From NCBI GenBank assembly GCA_030151635.1, contig JASLDF010000088.1, positions 1-64,000 of the forward strand: 64,000 nt of DNA, written 5' to 3'. The stretch comes from Bacteroides sp. GTDB lineage: Bacteria > Bacteroidota > Bacteroidia > Bacteroidales > Bacteroidaceae. The notes below the pieces were generated by a model that worked only from the letters and a program-made list of their open reading frames with translations, ran no database searches and was not told the DNA's origin. Shown here piece by piece: positions 52,613 to 60,790 of this stretch (positions within the stretch are counted from its first letter, which is position 1; each line of letters opens with the position of its first letter). The position numbers and the translations under genes are program-made.

Positions 52613-53107
52613 ATGGAAAAGAAAACCATTCGTGTATTTACATCTGGCACTTTTGATTTATTTCATGTCGGACATCTAAACATTCTTGAGAAATCGGCGA
52701 AGTTGGGTGACGAGTTAATTGTAGGTGTTAGTACCGATGATCTTATTGAAGAGTACAAAGGAATGCGCCCAATTATCCCTTTTGAGGAGCGTTTTCGTAT
52801 TATTTCTGCAATAGGTTGTGTTACTAAAGTTGTGAAACAGACTAAATTGACAGAGATAGCTCAACTGATTCGTGAAGATATTGACATCGTTACCATAGGT
52901 GATGATTGGAAAGATAAATATTTAGAGGGATTGGATTGGATGGAAAAGACTCCTGGCAAGAAGGTGGTTTACTTCCCTTACACGCCTGGTGTGAGTACGA
53001 CAAGTATTAAAAAGACAATTATCGAAGGTACCAATCAAATTATCAAGGCAGCTTTGCAGCGCGAGGAAGAGCATGATAAGAATTGGAAAGAAGATATGCG
53101 TCCTTAA
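52613..53107 (+). CDS. glycerol-3-phosphate cytidylyltransferase-like enzyme (TagD family)
   Basis: Nucleotidyltransferase of 164 aa that activates a phospho-alcohol with CTP. The HxGH motif is in SGTFDLFHVGHLNILEKS (His18 and His21), with GVSTDDLIEEYKG next and a C-terminal PYTPGVSTTSIKK equivalent to the RTxGISTT motif. Bacillus TagD has about 129 aa; the extra C-terminal tail here is charged. The substrate may be glycerol 3-phosphate, phosphoethanolamine or aminoethylphosphonate. It would supply the CDP-alcohol to the transferase at 50495-51556. Confidence 0.86.
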   Translation: MEKKTIRVFTSGTFDLFHVGHLNILEKSAKLGDELIVGVSTDDLIEEYKGMRPIIPFEERFRIISAIGCVTKVVKQTKLTEIAQLIREDIDIVTIGDDWKDKYLEGLDWMEKTPGKKVVYFPYTPGVSTTSIKKTIIEGTNQIIKAALQREEEHDKNWKEDMRP

Positions 53108-53138
53108 TTAATTATAAATTATTCATTAATAAACATAT

Positions 53139-54974
53139 ATGAAAGAGTTTTTTAAAGTTCTACGAAGATTTGTTCCCCCTTATAAGGCTTACGTAATTTG
53201 GGCTACTGTCTTAAATATACTTTCGGCAGTTTTAAATATATTTTCATTTACTTTAATAGCACCAATATTATCGATCCTTTTCGAGACAAGTCACAAAGAG
53301 TATATCTTTATACCTTGGGATGCGACAGATGTAGGCTTTAAGGAACTGTTGTATAATAATGCTTATTATTATGTGACTAATTGGATTACAAGTTTTGGTC
53401 CTTCAAGAACGTTAATGATTTTAGGTCTGTTTCTAGTCATAATGACTCTTTTAAAGACAGCTTGCTATTTCGCTTCATCGGCGGTGATGATTCCTTTGAG
53501 AACAGGTATCGTGCGTGATATTCGCGTCGCACTGTATCGAAAAGTAGTGGATTTACCGTTGTCATTCTTCTCGGAAGAGAGAAAAGGGGATATTATTGCT
53601 CGTATGAGTGGTGATGTGTCTGAAGTGGAAAACTCTGTAACAAGTTCTTTGGACATGTTGTTAAAGAATCCAATTTTGATTATTGTTTACTTCTCTATGT
53701 TGCTGTTCCTAAGTTGGCAGTTGACACTGTTTACACTTCTTGTTTTACCTATAATGGGGTGGTTCATGGGAATTGTAGGTAGACGATTAAAAAAACAATC
53801 GCACGATGCTCAGTCCAAATGGAGTAACACCATGTCGCAAATGGAGGAAACATTGGGTGGTCTGCGTATTATTAAAGCGTTTGTTGCGGAGAAAAAAATG
53901 TCAGATCGCTTCTTGAATAGTAGCAACGAGTATCGTGATGCTATCAATAGAGTAGCCACAAGACAAACAATGGCTCACCCGATGAGTGAGTTCTTAGGTA
54001 CAATTTTAATTGTTATTGTGTTGTGGTTCGGGGGTAACCTAATTTTAGCTAACGAATCAACAATTGATGCTCCAGGATTTATGGTTTATATGGCAATGCT
54101 ATATAGTTTGATTAATCCGTTGAAGGAGTTTTCAAAAGCGGGATACAATATTCCTAAAGGTTTGGCTTCTATGGAACGTATTGATAAAATACTTAAGGCC
54201 GAGAATACAATTGTAGAGAAAGAAAATGCTCAAACTATTCAATCTCTTGAGAATGAAATTATTTTCAAAGATTTAGATTTTACTTATGATGGGAGTCGTA
54301 TGGTATTGAAAAATATCAATCTTACGGTTAAGAAAGGGCATACCATTGCATTGGTAGGCCAATCGGGTTCGGGTAAATCTACTCTGGTTGACTTGCTTCC
54401 TCGTTATCATGATGTTTCTAAAGGGGCCATCTCTATTGATGGTGTTGATATTCGTGACATGAAGTTATCTTCGTTGAGAAGTATTATAGGTAATGTGAAT
54501 CAGGAGGCGATTCTATTTAATGATTCATTCTTTAATAATATAGCTTTTGGTGTAGAAAATGCCACAATGGAGCAAGTGATTGAAGCTGCAAAGATTGCCA
54601 ATGCACATGAGTTTATTGCTGATAGCGAAGATGGTTATAATACGAATATTGGTGACCGTGGTGGTAAACTGTCAGGTGGTCAAAGACAGCGTGTAAGCAT
54701 TGCTCGTGCTATCTTAAAGAATCCTCCAATTTTGATTCTTGATGAGGCTACATCTGCTTTAGATACTGAATCTGAACGTTTAGTACAAGAAGCTTTAGAG
54801 AACCTAATGAAATCAAGAACAACTATTGCTATTGCACACCGTTTGTCGACTATTAAGAATGCCGATGAGATTTGTGTCTTGTATGAGGGAGAAATTGTTG
54901 AGCGTGGTAAACACGATGAGCTGATTGAAAAAAATGGATATTACAAGCGTTTGCACGATATGCAAAGCTTGTAA
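53139..54974 (+). CDS. MsbA-like ABC exporter (fused permease and ATPase)
   Basis: Half-transporter of 611 aa: six membrane segments (residues about 15-310), then an ATPase with GQSGSGKSTLVDLLP (Walker A), LSGGQRQRVSIARAI (signature), ILILDEATSALD (Walker B) and AHRLST (H-loop). The type fits lipid A-core flippases (MsbA) and lipid/oligosaccharide exporters. As the last gene of the core-like operon it probably flips the finished, decorated lipo-oligosaccharide. It could be the only MsbA of the genome or a dedicated one. A hairpin without a clear T tract follows. Confidence 0.9.
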   Translation: MKEFFKVLRRFVPPYKAYVIWATVLNILSAVLNIFSFTLIAPILSILFETSHKEYIFIPWDATDVGFKELLYNNAYYYVTNWITSFGPSRTLMILGLFLVIMTLLKTACYFASSAVMIPLRTGIVRDIRVALYRKVVDLPLSFFSEERKGDIIARMSGDVSEVENSVTSSLDMLLKNPILIIVYFSMLLFLSWQLTLFTLLVLPIMGWFMGIVGRRLKKQSHDAQSKWSNTMSQMEETLGGLRIIKAFVAEKKMSDRFLNSSNEYRDAINRVATRQTMAHPMSEFLGTILIVIVLWFGGNLILANESTIDAPGFMVYMAMLYSLINPLKEFSKAGYNIPKGLASMERIDKILKAENTIVEKENAQTIQSLENEIIFKDLDFTYDGSRMVLKNINLTVKKGHTIALVGQSGSGKSTLVDLLPRYHDVSKGAISIDGVDIRDMKLSSLRSIIGNVNQEAILFNDSFFNNIAFGVENATMEQVIEAAKIANAHEFIADSEDGYNTNIGDRGGKLSGGQRQRVSIARAILKNPPILILDEATSALDTESERLVQEALENLMKSRTTIAIAHRLSTIKNADEICVLYEGEIVERGKHDELIEKNGYYKRLHDMQSL

Positions 54975-54989
54975 TATTAGTTCCACATA

Positions 54990-55029
54990 TATTTGAAAGG
55001 AAATAGCTCCCGCTATTTCCTTTCAAATA
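54990..55029. repeat. 18-bp perfect hairpin overlapping the RNase H stop codon
   Basis: TATTTGAAAGGAAATAGC and GCTATTTCCTTTCAAATA pair perfectly around TCCC. It spans the last six codons of the minus-strand RNase H gene and lies 15 bases after the ABC exporter stop. There is no downstream T tract on either side, so it is a stable mRNA 3' hairpin or an atypical terminator for both convergent genes. Confidence 0.8.
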
Positions 55030-55639
55030 GAGCAGGATTATCTCCCCACAATTGATTATTCCATTTTAGAATAGGGCTGGTAGACACATTGTTTAACAGC
55101 CAATACTCTGCCCGAAAGACATGTTCAAGTATGTCTATTGATTTGGGTTCTACTTTTAATTTAGTATTGCACTTCTTGGCTTCTATCCATTTTATAGCAT
55201 TCTGATTTTCTGTATAGATTGGAATATCCCAACCTATTTGTTTGATGTATGCTAGGCCATGAATGATGGCTAAAAAATCTCCAATGTTGTCGGTTCCATA
55301 AGTTGGGCCAAATCGGAAAAGCTCATCTCCTGTAGCTGTATATACCCCTCTGTATTCCATTAATCCAGGATTGTTACTGCTAACTGAATAGATTGAAATA
55401 CTATTCCCTTCAACTTCAGGTGCATACGTACGCAACGTCTTAAAGATTGATTTATTATCTTCGTTAACATAGTTATCAGGAGATGAATTATAGGCAATGT
55501 CTGCTTCTGGACGGTTGTTGAAAGTCTTATATAGCGCTCCTTCATAACCTTTTATCTGGCTGTTGAATTCATGCCATGAGGTATAAATGCCTGGTATGTT
55601 ACCTTTCCACACTACGTAATATTTTTTTATTTTAGTCAT
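55013..55639 (-). CDS. viroplasmin-domain RNase H homologue with a degenerate active site
   Basis: Protein of 208 aa. The N-terminal hybrid-binding (viroplasmin) domain is clear: YYVVWKGNIPGIYTSWHEF with GYEGALYKTF (residues 7-40). The C-terminal RNase H fold follows, but all four catalytic carboxylates differ from what I know of Bacteroidales homologues: Tyr84 for Asp (SISIYSVSSNNPG), Asp121 for Glu (NIGDFLAI), Glu144 for Asp (IYTENQNAI) and Leu204 for Asp (NPALFERK). It probably binds RNA-DNA hybrids without cleaving. The start at 55639 (MTKIKKYYVVWKG) is preferred over 55666. Confidence 0.82.
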   Translation of the reverse strand: MTKIKKYYVVWKGNIPGIYTSWHEFNSQIKGYEGALYKTFNNRPEADIAYNSSPDNYVNEDNKSIFKTLRTYAPEVEGNSISIYSVSSNNPGLMEYRGVYTATGDELFRFGPTYGTDNIGDFLAIIHGLAYIKQIGWDIPIYTENQNAIKWIEAKKCNTKLKVEPKSIDILEHVFRAEYWLLNNVSTSPILKWNNQLWGDNPALFERK

Positions 55640-55738
55640 TATATAATTCGAAATTACCGATAGCAATTATGAACAATCGGATGGTTTAAATATTTGTTTA
55701 ATTTTTAGAAGAACATTATTCTCCTCTCTAAAAAATGA

Positions 55739-55746
55739 TAACTTTG
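55739..55746 (+). promoter_or_regulatory. -7 element for aroK
   Basis: TAACTTTG matches TAnnTTTG, 24 bases before the aroK ATG. Confidence 0.55.
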
Positions 55747-55769
55747 TTTTTAGTCTTAGTTAATTTACG

Positions 55770-56300
55770 ATGAATCGAATATATTTAATTGGCTATATGG
55801 GAGCAGGTAAAACTACTTTAGGTGCTCCTTTGGCAAAGTTTTTAGGAATGACATTTATAGACTTAGATGTTTATATTGAAAATAGATATCATAAAACTAT
55901 AAATGAAATGTTTGCTGTTTATGGCGAACATGGATTCCGTTTAATAGAACAAAAAATGCTACAAGAAGTTTCAACCTTTGAAAACATTGTAATTTCAACA
56001 GGAGGGGGTGCTCCATGTTTTTTTGACAATATGGATGTGATGAATAAAGCTGGTCTGACGGTCTATTTGGAGGTTTCTAATGCCAAATTGCATAAGAGAC
56101 TTATTGCTGGGAAGTGGAAAAGACCTAAGCTGAAAGATAAGTCTGATGCTGAAATTTTAGACTTTATTAAGAGTGGACTCGCTGAAAGATTGCCTTTTTA
56201 CTCACAAGCGAAACTTAAGCTATCTGCCGAAGAACTAGAATCGAAAGAATGCATAAACGATGCTGTAAGGCTATGTGCTAATACAATCAATGACTTATAG
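55770..56300 (+). CDS. aroK: shikimate kinase
   Basis: Phosphorylates shikimate at O3 in chorismate synthesis. The P-loop is GYMGAGKTTLG (residues about 8-18), the Mg-binding Asp-rich stretch FIDLDVYIENR (about 32-42), the shikimate-contact loop ISTGGGAP and the lid arginine region AERLPFYSQAK. The 176-aa length is normal. It is monocistronic, with its own promoter and 311 bases of non-coding DNA before speA. Confidence 0.95.
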   Translation: MNRIYLIGYMGAGKTTLGAPLAKFLGMTFIDLDVYIENRYHKTINEMFAVYGEHGFRLIEQKMLQEVSTFENIVISTGGGAPCFFDNMDVMNKAGLTVYLEVSNAKLHKRLIAGKWKRPKLKDKSDAEILDFIKSGLAERLPFYSQAKLKLSAEELESKECINDAVRLCANTINDL

Positions 56301-56379
56301 CTAATGCTTAGGCTATTATCTGTATTTGTGTCTTTAATATAACAATGTGTCTTTTATTGTAATATATGTTTCACTGACA

Positions 56380-56393
56380 TTGATTTAAATCAC
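56380..56393. promoter_or_regulatory. FNR/CRP-like palindrome upstream of speA
   Basis: TTGATTTAAATCAC matches the FNR-type half-site pair TTGAT-N4-ATCAA at 9 of 10 positions and contains a perfect 12-bp palindrome. It is about 160 bases upstream of the speA -33 element, far for direct control, so the role is doubtful. Confidence 0.3.
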
Positions 56394-56542
56394 CATATTG
56401 TGGATTCTTATAAATCAGATGGATAACTATTATTATTGCGTATAAAAAAGTCGTATATTTATAGAATCAGGATATATTAAACTATCTAGTATTTAACATG
56501 TTGTGTATCTTGAATCAATATTTTTATTTTTTGTTGCAAGAG

Positions 56543-56576
56543 TTTGGTATTTAGTCTAGATTAATACCTATTTTTG
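56543..56576 (+). promoter_or_regulatory. promoter of speA
   Basis: TTTG at 56543-56546 and TATTTTTG at 56569-56576 are separated by 22 bases, a good Bacteroidota -33/-7 pair, about 36 bases before the ATG. Confidence 0.7.
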
Positions 56577-56611
56577 CGACCCAAAATGAATTATTAATAA
56601 GGTTTTGTAAT

Positions 56612-58516
56612 ATGAGAAAATGGCGCATTGAAGACTCTGAGGAGCTTTACAATATTACTGGTTGGGGAAATCCTTATTTCCATATCAATGAGAAAGGTAA
56701 TGTTGAGGTTACCCCTAGACAAGGGGCCGCTTCTGTGGATCTTCGAGATTTAGTGGATGAAATGGAATTGAAGGATATTTCTGCCCCATTGTTGGTGAGA
56801 TTTCCTGACATCTTGGATAACCGTATTGAAAGTACTTCACAATGTTTTCAGAAGGCTGCTGAAGAGTATGGTTATAAAGCTGAGAACTTTATCATATACC
56901 CAATCAAAGTTAATCAAATGCAACCTGTGGTTAGTGAAATCATTAGCCATGGTAAAAAGTTTAACTTAGGACTTGAAGCTGGTTCTAAACCAGAACTTCA
57001 TGCTGTAATTGCAATTAATACGGACAATGATTCTCTTATTGTTTGTAATGGCTATAAAGATGAAAGCTATATTGAATTGGCTCTTTTGGCTCAAAAAATG
57101 GGAAAAAGAATTTTCCTAGTTGTTGAGAAACTAAATGAGTTGAAACTAATCGCTAAAATCGGAAAGAAATTAAATGTTCGTCCTAATATTGGTATCCGTA
57201 TAAAGCTTGCTTCATCGGGTAGTGGTAAATGGGAAGAGTCTGGAGGTGATGCTAGTAAATTTGGTCTTACTTCTAGTGAGTTGTTAGAAGCCCTAGATTA
57301 CTTGGAAAGTAAAGACATGCAAGATTGTCTTAAACTTATCCATTTTCATATTGGTAGTCAGGTAACTAAAATTCGTCGTATTAAAACGGCTCTTCGTGAA
57401 GCATCGCAGTTTTATGTACAATTACATAAATTAGGCTTTGGTGTTGAATTTGTTGATGTAGGTGGTGGTCTTGGAGTGGATTACGATGGTACTCGCTCTG
57501 GTAGCTCTGGTAGTAGCGTAAATTACACATTGCAAGAGTATGTTAATGACTCAATTTCATCTTTAGTAGATGCGAGTGATAAAAATGGCTTACCTCATCC
57601 TAATATTATTACAGAAAGTGGAAGAGCTTTAACAGCTCATCACTCTGTTCTAATTTTCGAAGTACTTGAAACCACATCTGTTCCTGAATGGGAAGACGAT
57701 ATGCAAGTAGCCGAAGATGACCATGAATTGGTTAAAGAATTGTATCAGATTTGGGATGCGTTGAACCAAAACTCAATGTTGGAGTCTTGGCACGATGCTC
57801 AGCAGATTAGGGAAGAAGGTTTAGATTTGTTTAGTCATGGTATTGTTGATCTTAAGACTAGAGCTCAAATTGAGCGTCTTTATTGGTCAATAACTCGTGA
57901 AATAAATCAAATTGCAGCAGGTTTAAAGCATGCACCAGAGGAATTCTCGGGTCTAACAAAGTTATTGGCTGATAAATATTTCTGTAACTTCTCGTTATTC
58001 CAATCTCTTCCAGATTCATGGGCTATAGATCAGATTTTCCCAATTATACCAATTCAGAGATTAGATGAGCGTCCAACACGTTTGGCTACATTACAAGATG
58101 TAACTTGTGATTCGGATGGTAAGATCGCGAACTTTATATCTACAAAGAATGTCTCCCATCACTTGCCTGTTCACTCTATAAAATCGAATAAAGAAGGATA
58201 TTATATAGGTGTGTTCTTGGTAGGTGCTTATCAAGAGATCCTAGGCGATTTGCATAATTTATTTGGTGATACCAATGTGGTGCACATCTCGGTTGATGAA
58301 GAAAAGTATATTATCGACCAAATTATTGATGGAGAAACTGTTGCAGAAGTTTTAGAGTACGTTGAATACAGTCCTAAGAAATTAGTTCGTGTCCTTGAAG
58401 GCTGGGTTACGAAGTCTGTGAAATCAGGCAAAATAACGCTAGAAGAAGGAAAAGAATTCTTGTCAAATTATCGTTCTGGTTTGTATGGTTATACTTACTT
58501 AGAGCCTCAAAAATAA
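56612..58516 (+). CDS. speA: biosynthetic arginine decarboxylase
   Basis: PLP-dependent alanine racemase-fold decarboxylase of 634 aa converting arginine to agmatine, the first step of polyamine synthesis. The PLP lysine is Lys99 in IIYPIKVNQMQPV. HFHIGSQVTKIRRIK, DVGGGLGVDYDG and ESGRALTAHHSVLIFEV (phosphate binding) follow in order. A loop DGTRSGSSGSSVNYTLQEY is typical of SpeA. It ends with a strong terminator immediately before argB, another arginine gene. Confidence 0.96.
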   Translation: MRKWRIEDSEELYNITGWGNPYFHINEKGNVEVTPRQGAASVDLRDLVDEMELKDISAPLLVRFPDILDNRIESTSQCFQKAAEEYGYKAENFIIYPIKVNQMQPVVSEIISHGKKFNLGLEAGSKPELHAVIAINTDNDSLIVCNGYKDESYIELALLAQKMGKRIFLVVEKLNELKLIAKIGKKLNVRPNIGIRIKLASSGSGKWEESGGDASKFGLTSSELLEALDYLESKDMQDCLKLIHFHIGSQVTKIRRIKTALREASQFYVQLHKLGFGVEFVDVGGGLGVDYDGTRSGSSGSSVNYTLQEYVNDSISSLVDASDKNGLPHPNIITESGRALTAHHSVLIFEVLETTSVPEWEDDMQVAEDDHELVKELYQIWDALNQNSMLESWHDAQQIREEGLDLFSHGIVDLKTRAQIERLYWSITREINQIAAGLKHAPEEFSGLTKLLADKYFCNFSLFQSLPDSWAIDQIFPIIPIQRLDERPTRLATLQDVTCDSDGKIANFISTKNVSHHLPVHSIKSNKEGYYIGVFLVGAYQEILGDLHNLFGDTNVVHISVDEEKYIIDQIIDGETVAEVLEYVEYSPKKLVRVLEGWVTKSVKSGKITLEEGKEFLSNYRSGLYGYTYLEPQK

Positions 58517-58529
58517 ATGAACTTAGAGA

Positions 58530-58561
58530 GAGCCTATTAGATATTAATAGGCTCTTTTTTT
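58530..58561 (+). terminator. strong terminator between speA and argB
   Basis: GAGCCTATTA and TAATAGGCTC form a 10-bp stem with a 5-nt loop, followed by T7. The argB ATG lies only 12 bases after the T run, leaving no room for a promoter, so argB depends on read-through or a promoter within speA. Confidence 0.9.
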
Positions 58562-58573
58562 ATATTGTATCCT

Positions 58574-59350
58574 ATGAAAGAAAACCTAACAATAGTCAAA
58601 GTTGGGGGGAAAATCATTGAAGATTCATTAGCCCTTCACAAATTGATTCAAAAATTTGCCTCTTTAGATTCTTCAAAACTACTGATTCATGGTGGAGGTA
58701 GATCGGCTACAAAAATGGCGGAAAAGCTGGGCATTGAAACTAAGATGGTGAATGGACGTAGAGTTACTGATGCGTCGATGCTAGATGTTGTAACTATGGT
58801 TTATGGAGGATTAGTAAATAAAAATATTGTTGCACTTTTACAATCTGAAGGGTTAAATGCGATTGGCATTACTGGAGCTGATGCAAACATCATTAAGGCC
58901 CATAAAAGAAAAGTTGTAGATGTTGATTATGGATTTGTTGGTGACGTTGATGCTGTAAATGAGAAACAATTAAAAAGCTTTATTGACTTAGGTCTTATTC
59001 CAGTCATTGCACCATTAACACATGATGGGAAAGGTGCTTTACTAAACACAAATGCTGATACCATTGCTGGAACTTGCGCAAATGCTATGGCTAAAACATA
59101 TGATGTAACGTTGTATTATTGTTTTGAATTCGAAGGCGTACTTGCTGATGGGAAGGATATTGCTTCAGTAATTTCTCATATAACCAAAGAAAATTACGTT
59201 CAATTAAAGCAAGATGGAATTGTGAGTGATGGAATGATTCCAAAGCTGGATAATGCTTTTCAGTCTTTAGAAATGGGGGTTAAAGAGGTGATTATTACTT
59301 CTATTCAAAATATTGGTGTGGCTAACAAAGGAACTCATATAACTTTATAA
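58574..59350 (+). CDS. argB: acetylglutamate kinase
   Basis: Phosphorylates N-acetylglutamate in arginine synthesis. Motifs: VKVGGKIIED (P-loop-like Lys), LIHGGGRSATKMAEKLGI, MVNGRRVTDASML (substrate), IGITGADANII and NTNADTIAGTCANAM. At 258 aa it is complete. The ATG at 58574 (MKENLTIVKVGGK) is chosen over TTG at 58565, which is right after the terminator T run. It appears alone, without other arginine-biosynthesis genes, next to the arginine-consuming speA. Confidence 0.94.
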   Translation: MKENLTIVKVGGKIIEDSLALHKLIQKFASLDSSKLLIHGGGRSATKMAEKLGIETKMVNGRRVTDASMLDVVTMVYGGLVNKNIVALLQSEGLNAIGITGADANIIKAHKRKVVDVDYGFVGDVDAVNEKQLKSFIDLGLIPVIAPLTHDGKGALLNTNADTIAGTCANAMAKTYDVTLYYCFEFEGVLADGKDIASVISHITKENYVQLKQDGIVSDGMIPKLDNAFQSLEMGVKEVIITSIQNIGVANKGTHITL

Positions 59351-59355
59351 GCAAA

Positions 59356-60069
59356 TTGAATACAGAGATCATTTCTACAGTAAATTTAGGTGATGTTTGT
59401 ATCGTAAGAAATAAACGAGCCAAACGTTTCATATTTCGAGTAAAGGAGAGCGTGCTTTATGCGACGGTTCCATTTTCTTGTTCTGTAAAAGATATTACAA
59501 AGGTACTAGAAGATAACTCCAATCGCCTGAAGACGCTATTGCAAAAGAGTAATCGTAAAGTGGCTAAAATGTTGGATTTTGGCTTTAGAATTGATACTCC
59601 TAACTTTAAATTCGAGATTGTAAAAGGCTCAACTCAAAAGTTTATTATCAATCATTCTGAAGAATCTATTCAGCTAATTGCTCCACCAGATACAAACTTC
59701 TCAAATTCGGAGATTCAACAGTGGTTGATCAAAGCAGTTGAGCAGTTATTGCTTAAAAATGCAAAGAGGATTTTACCAAGATTAGTTATGCAATTGTCAA
59801 AATTGCATAACTTAAAAGTTTCTCACGTTAAACTGAATTTAAGTAAGGGGAGATGGGGAAGTTGCTCTTCACGTGGGAATATCAATCTGTCGGCCTTTTT
59901 GCTATTATTGCCCAATCATTTAATCAATGCGGTTATATTACATGAATTGACGCACTTAACAGAGATGAATCATAGTGATAAGTTTTGGAGCTTGTTAGAT
60001 AGTTACTCCCATGGGAATGCTCTGGCGTGGAATAAAGAACTGAAATCTTATAAAACTTCTATTTTTTAA
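59356..60069 (+). CDS. YgjP-type M48-like metallopeptidase (DUF45)
   Basis: Protein of 237 aa with the YgjP zinc motif ILHELTHLTEMNHSDKFW (HExxH-type with a third His, residues about 195-212) and the preceding RWGSCSSRGNINLS that marks the family. The E. coli member has been reported as a UTP pyrophosphatase, so peptidase activity should not be assumed. No ATG lies near the N-terminus; TTG at 59356, 5 bases after argB, is the likely start. Its last 11 bases overlap the convergent small membrane protein gene. Confidence 0.85.
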   Translation: MNTEIISTVNLGDVCIVRNKRAKRFIFRVKESVLYATVPFSCSVKDITKVLEDNSNRLKTLLQKSNRKVAKMLDFGFRIDTPNFKFEIVKGSTQKFIINHSEESIQLIAPPDTNFSNSEIQQWLIKAVEQLLLKNAKRILPRLVMQLSKLHNLKVSHVKLNLSKGRWGSCSSRGNINLSAFLLLLPNHLINAVILHELTHLTEMNHSDKFWSLLDSYSHGNALAWNKELKSYKTSIF

Positions 60070-60451
60070 TTTCAATCATTTGAATATCATCATCGTTGAG
60101 TGTAAACTTATATGTGCCTCCATTTTCGTTTAAATCAAATATTTTTACTTGTTCAGAATCTAAGTTTGTGATTAAAGCAGCACTCTCTTCTGCAAACCTT
60201 TTTACACTAACTTGAATTTGGTCTACTTCAATTTTCCCATCAAATATAATGCTATCATTGACTTCTACTCGATAAGCATTATTCTTAAATCCGTCTAAAA
60301 CAAAAGAATATTCTTCAGTATACTTAGGGTTGAGGTTATTCTTCAATCTGTAACTCATATATACGAAAATAACTACTACCATGATTACGGCAAATGCAAG
60401 GATGCCATTACCCATCATAAATTGTTTATTTGTATTTAAATGCTTGCTCAT
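60059..60451 (-). CDS. small single-pass membrane protein, unknown function
   Basis: Hypothetical protein of 130 aa. One hydrophobic segment (residues about 14-33, GILAFAVIMVVVIFVYMSYR region) is followed by an acidic extracytoplasmic or cytoplasmic domain of about 95 residues rich in beta-prone sequence and Asp/Glu. No family recognised. An exact -7 element lies 26 bases upstream (60477-60484), which supports a real gene. It converges on the YgjP gene with an 11-base overlap. Confidence 0.65.
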   Translation of the reverse strand: MSKHLNTNKQFMMGNGILAFAVIMVVVIFVYMSYRLKNNLNPKYTEEYSFVLDGFKNNAYRVEVNDSIIFDGKIEVDQIQVSVKRFAEESAALITNLDSEQVKIFDLNENGGTYKFTLNDDDIQMIEIKK

Positions 60452-60476
60452 AATTGTATCTGTCTAATGATGTAGG

Positions 60477-60484
60477 CAAAAATA
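60477..60484 (-). promoter_or_regulatory. -7 element for the small membrane protein
   Basis: CAAAAATA reads TATTTTTG on the minus strand (TAnnTTTG), 26 bases upstream of the ATG. Confidence 0.5.
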
Positions 60485-60549
60485 AGGCTAATTATTTAAT
60501 TAATCTTTCATTTGACGTTTAAACTATAATTTTTGATAAATTGATTGAT

Positions 60550-60584
60550 TTTGATATTATCCCTTAAAAATAATTGTATTTTTG
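60550..60584 (+). promoter_or_regulatory. distal promoter P1 of the N-glycan locus
   Basis: TTTG at 60550-60553 and TATTTTTG at 60577-60584 are separated by 23 bases. It would give a leader of about 255 nt. The -7 element ends exactly where the palindrome 60585-60598 begins. Confidence 0.5.
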
Positions 60585-60598
60585 TTGATATACATCAA
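60585..60598. promoter_or_regulatory. FNR/CRP-like operator
   Basis: TTGATATACATCAA is a perfect match to TTGAT-N4-ATCAA, the FNR-family recognition pattern. It covers the expected start point of P1, so a bound regulator would repress that promoter. Bacteroidota have several CRP/FNR-family regulators; which one acts here is unknown. Confidence 0.5.
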
Positions 60599-60790
60599 TG
60601 AGCAAAGCTTGTAAGTCACTTGTCTTTTTATTTTTATTCTTGATTCATTTAAGCTAGTATTGAGCCTTTTAAATTGGCGTGCTAGAATCTTAGTTATTTT
60701 GTATTATCTAGAAATTAGAGTCTTGAATTGTTTGTAGGTTAGTTGTTTAGTGGAAATGTACATCTCTTTGTTCTTAATTTTAAATAAAAT

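Larger units (their letters stand above)
56301..56611. other. 311-bp intergenic region between aroK and speA
   Basis: It holds the perfect 12-bp palindrome TGATTTAAATCA (56381-56392) and the speA promoter (56543-56576). The stretch between is AT-rich with no reading frame, hairpin terminator or RNA gene that I can recognise. No riboswitch class was identified. Confidence 0.6.
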
